A DNA stretch of 64,000 nt. It comes from Legionella donaldsonii. Lineage in GTDB: Bacteria; Pseudomonadota; Gammaproteobacteria; Legionellales; Legionellaceae. The stretch covers positions 481,501-545,500 of the forward strand of contig NZ_UGOA01000001.1 of NCBI RefSeq assembly GCF_900452385.1. Reading direction: 5' to 3'. Within the stretch, counting starts at the first letter, position 1. Each line of letters opens with the position of its first letter. Below are positions 62,837-64,000 of this stretch, piece by piece. The notes beneath the pieces were generated by a model that saw nothing but the letters and a program-made list of their open reading frames with translations, was not told the DNA's origin and did no database searches. The translations under genes and the position numbers were made by a program.

Positions 62837-62953
62837 GCTAGTATGTTATCCTTATGCCATTTTGGTAAGTAACAAAGTAATAAGTACTCGGAGTTTTCCT
62901 GGTAATCAATTTATTGTATTTCTTTTGAATTATATACCATTGAGGATCCTAAT

Positions 62954-64000
62954 ATGGAGATAACCACCTGCCTTATTGGTGAAGATAGTTTAGTTATTCA
63001 GTGTGGTGATCAACTTTTATCTCGCAATCATCGCATACACTTGGTTATTTCGCCACTGCACAGTGTTCAAGAGTGGGCTGAAGAACATGGAATTTCCTGG
63101 ATCGCCAGTATTGATAAGCTTGCAAATATCGAGCCTTTTCAGGTTGATTATTTGTTCAGTATTGTGAATAGTCGCATTTTATCAAAATCAATTCGAAATT
63201 TAGCCCGCTGTTATGCCATTAACTATCATGATTCACTTTTACCTAAATTTGCAGGTCTGAATTCTACCTCCTGGGCACTTGTTCACAACGAAAAAGAGCA
63301 TGGTGTCACCTGGCATATCATGAATGACAAGATTGATGAGGGGGAGATTGTTTATCAACAGTCCTTGCCAATCCATCCTAATGATACGGTGCTTACATTA
63401 AATTTGCGTTGTTATGAAAATGCGATTTCATCCTTTACTCAGATGATTAAGCTTATCGAAGCCGGTTTGCTTGCACCTAGAAAGCAAGTGCTTGATAAGC
63501 GGAGTTATTTTGCTGCAAATCATCATTTACCGTGTTTTGGATTTATTGATTGGCGGCTTTTTTCAGCCAAAACGATTGAGCGCATCACGCGAGCTTTATC
63601 CATTCAAAAATATAGTAATCATGTTGGCACCTTAAAATTACTGGCAGACAGGGACTACGCGATTGTTTCCCAGGTTGAACTGGTAAGCGCTCCCAACACC
63701 GCTGAGAATAAATTAGGTACAATCCTGGCTATTGAAGAAAACGGCCTTGTAGTTAGCACAGTAGGTCAACCCATTAAATTTGTTGAATTACTCTCCTTGG
63801 CAGGTGAGCCAATTTCAATTAAAGATTGGGTCAATAGTCATGGCCTGCAAGTTGGGCAAGTCTTACCTTACTACAGGGTAAAAGATATAGAAGCGCAAAG
63901 GAAATACCACAGCTCTGCATTAGCTAACGAGCGCTATTGGATTAGTAAAATAAAAGCGATATCTGAGCATAATACTTTTAATCTACAGCGTCTCAAACAA
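62954..64000 (+). CDS. Formyltransferase-headed nonribosomal peptide synthetase (3' part outside window)
   Basis: 349 codons, open to the edge. Residues about 1-170 are a formyltransferase (Fmt/PurN-like) with AINYHDSLLPKFAGL (catalytic Asn and His) and HIMNDKIDEGEIVY (Asp); residues about 185-300 resemble the Fmt C-terminal OB domain (KLGTILAIEENGLVVSTVGQ). From about 310 the sequence (YHSSALANERYWISKIKAIS) looks like the beginning of a condensation-like domain. This layout is known in synthetases that start with an N-formylated residue or formylate a side chain. The GAGGA site is ten bases before the ATG. The divergent hybrid kinase 118 bp away could regulate it. The later adenylation and carrier domains must lie beyond the window. 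Confidence 0.82.
   Translation, partial: MEITTCLIGEDSLVIQCGDQLLSRNHRIHLVISPLHSVQEWAEEHGISWIASIDKLANIEPFQVDYLFSIVNSRILSKSIRNLARCYAINYHDSLLPKFAGLNSTSWALVHNEKEHGVTWHIMNDKIDEGEIVYQQSLPIHPNDTVLTLNLRCYENAISSFTQMIKLIEAGLLAPRKQVLDKRSYFAANHHLPCFGFIDWRLFSAKTIERITRALSIQKYSNHVGTLKLLADRDYAIVSQVELVSAPNTAENKLGTILAIEENGLVVSTVGQPIKFVELLSLAGEPISIKDWVNSHGLQVGQVLPYYRVKDIEAQRKYHSSALANERYWISKIKAISEHNTFNLQRLKQ

Noticed and set aside
1-64000. tRNA, rRNA, CRISPR arrays, complete insertion sequences
   Set aside because: Looked for cloverleaf T-loop motifs, regularly spaced direct repeats and transposase motifs in intergenic DNA; none were convincing by eye.

Overview
The window is AT-rich gammaproteobacterial DNA and most likely comes from a Legionella species or a close relative. 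Four things point there: large orphan proteins built from eukaryote-like or repeated modules (RasGEF-like, two kinds of leucine-rich repeat, ankyrin-like, a 33-35 residue helical repeat and an IQM-like SGHYxPT module), two upstream sites that match the published PmrA tandem repeat for Dot/Icm effector genes, several GGDEF/EAL regulators, and a start of a peptide synthetase. The genus is an inference; there is no rRNA or housekeeping marker here. I see no tRNA, rRNA or CRISPR array.

Layout. 0-7.2 kb: partial ABC ATPase, 2OG-Fe(II) oxygenase, a protein with four HTH-like repeats, the divergent photolyase / DUF523-DUF1722 pair, a stand-alone receiver and a LuxR-type regulator. 7.8-23.1 kb: a membrane protein behind a PmrA-like box, two paralogous GAF-GGDEF proteins and an EAL protein, a hydrolase-OsmC fusion, a BspA-type LRR protein, small transport and enzyme genes, and a graveyard of mobile or regulatory relics (XRE repressor, tyrosine recombinase, serine recombinase). 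23.5-34.4 kb: a 1187-residue solenoid protein, a GFA enzyme, a double-glycine leader peptide, a secreted Asp-box protein next to a sedolisin (S53) protease, and a RasGEF-like effector candidate. 34.8-47.8 kb: outer-membrane barrel, second secreted Asp-box protein, a J-domain gene broken by two in-frame TAA codons, the IQM-like effector candidate with the best PmrA-like box, an MHS transporter, and three large orphan proteins. 47.9-53.9 kb: a three-gene ABC exporter operon, a tail-anchored-looking protein, and another double-glycine peptide. 53.9-64 kb: AhpD-like protein, membrane proteins, CRTAC1-like protein, CPBP protease, ankyrin-like protein, SagB-like oxidoreductase, hybrid histidine kinase and, running off the edge, a formyltransferase-headed peptide synthetase.

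The most notable items are a dispersed family of three small double-glycine leader peptides (19.3, 28.3 and 53.7 kb), two of which share both leader and 5' region while their cores differ; two PmrA-like boxes, each in front of an orphan gene; and a roughly 45-bp palindromic element with an asymmetric loop that recurs at 3' ends of genes. Many intergenic regions hold hairpins or repeats and no recognisable gene.
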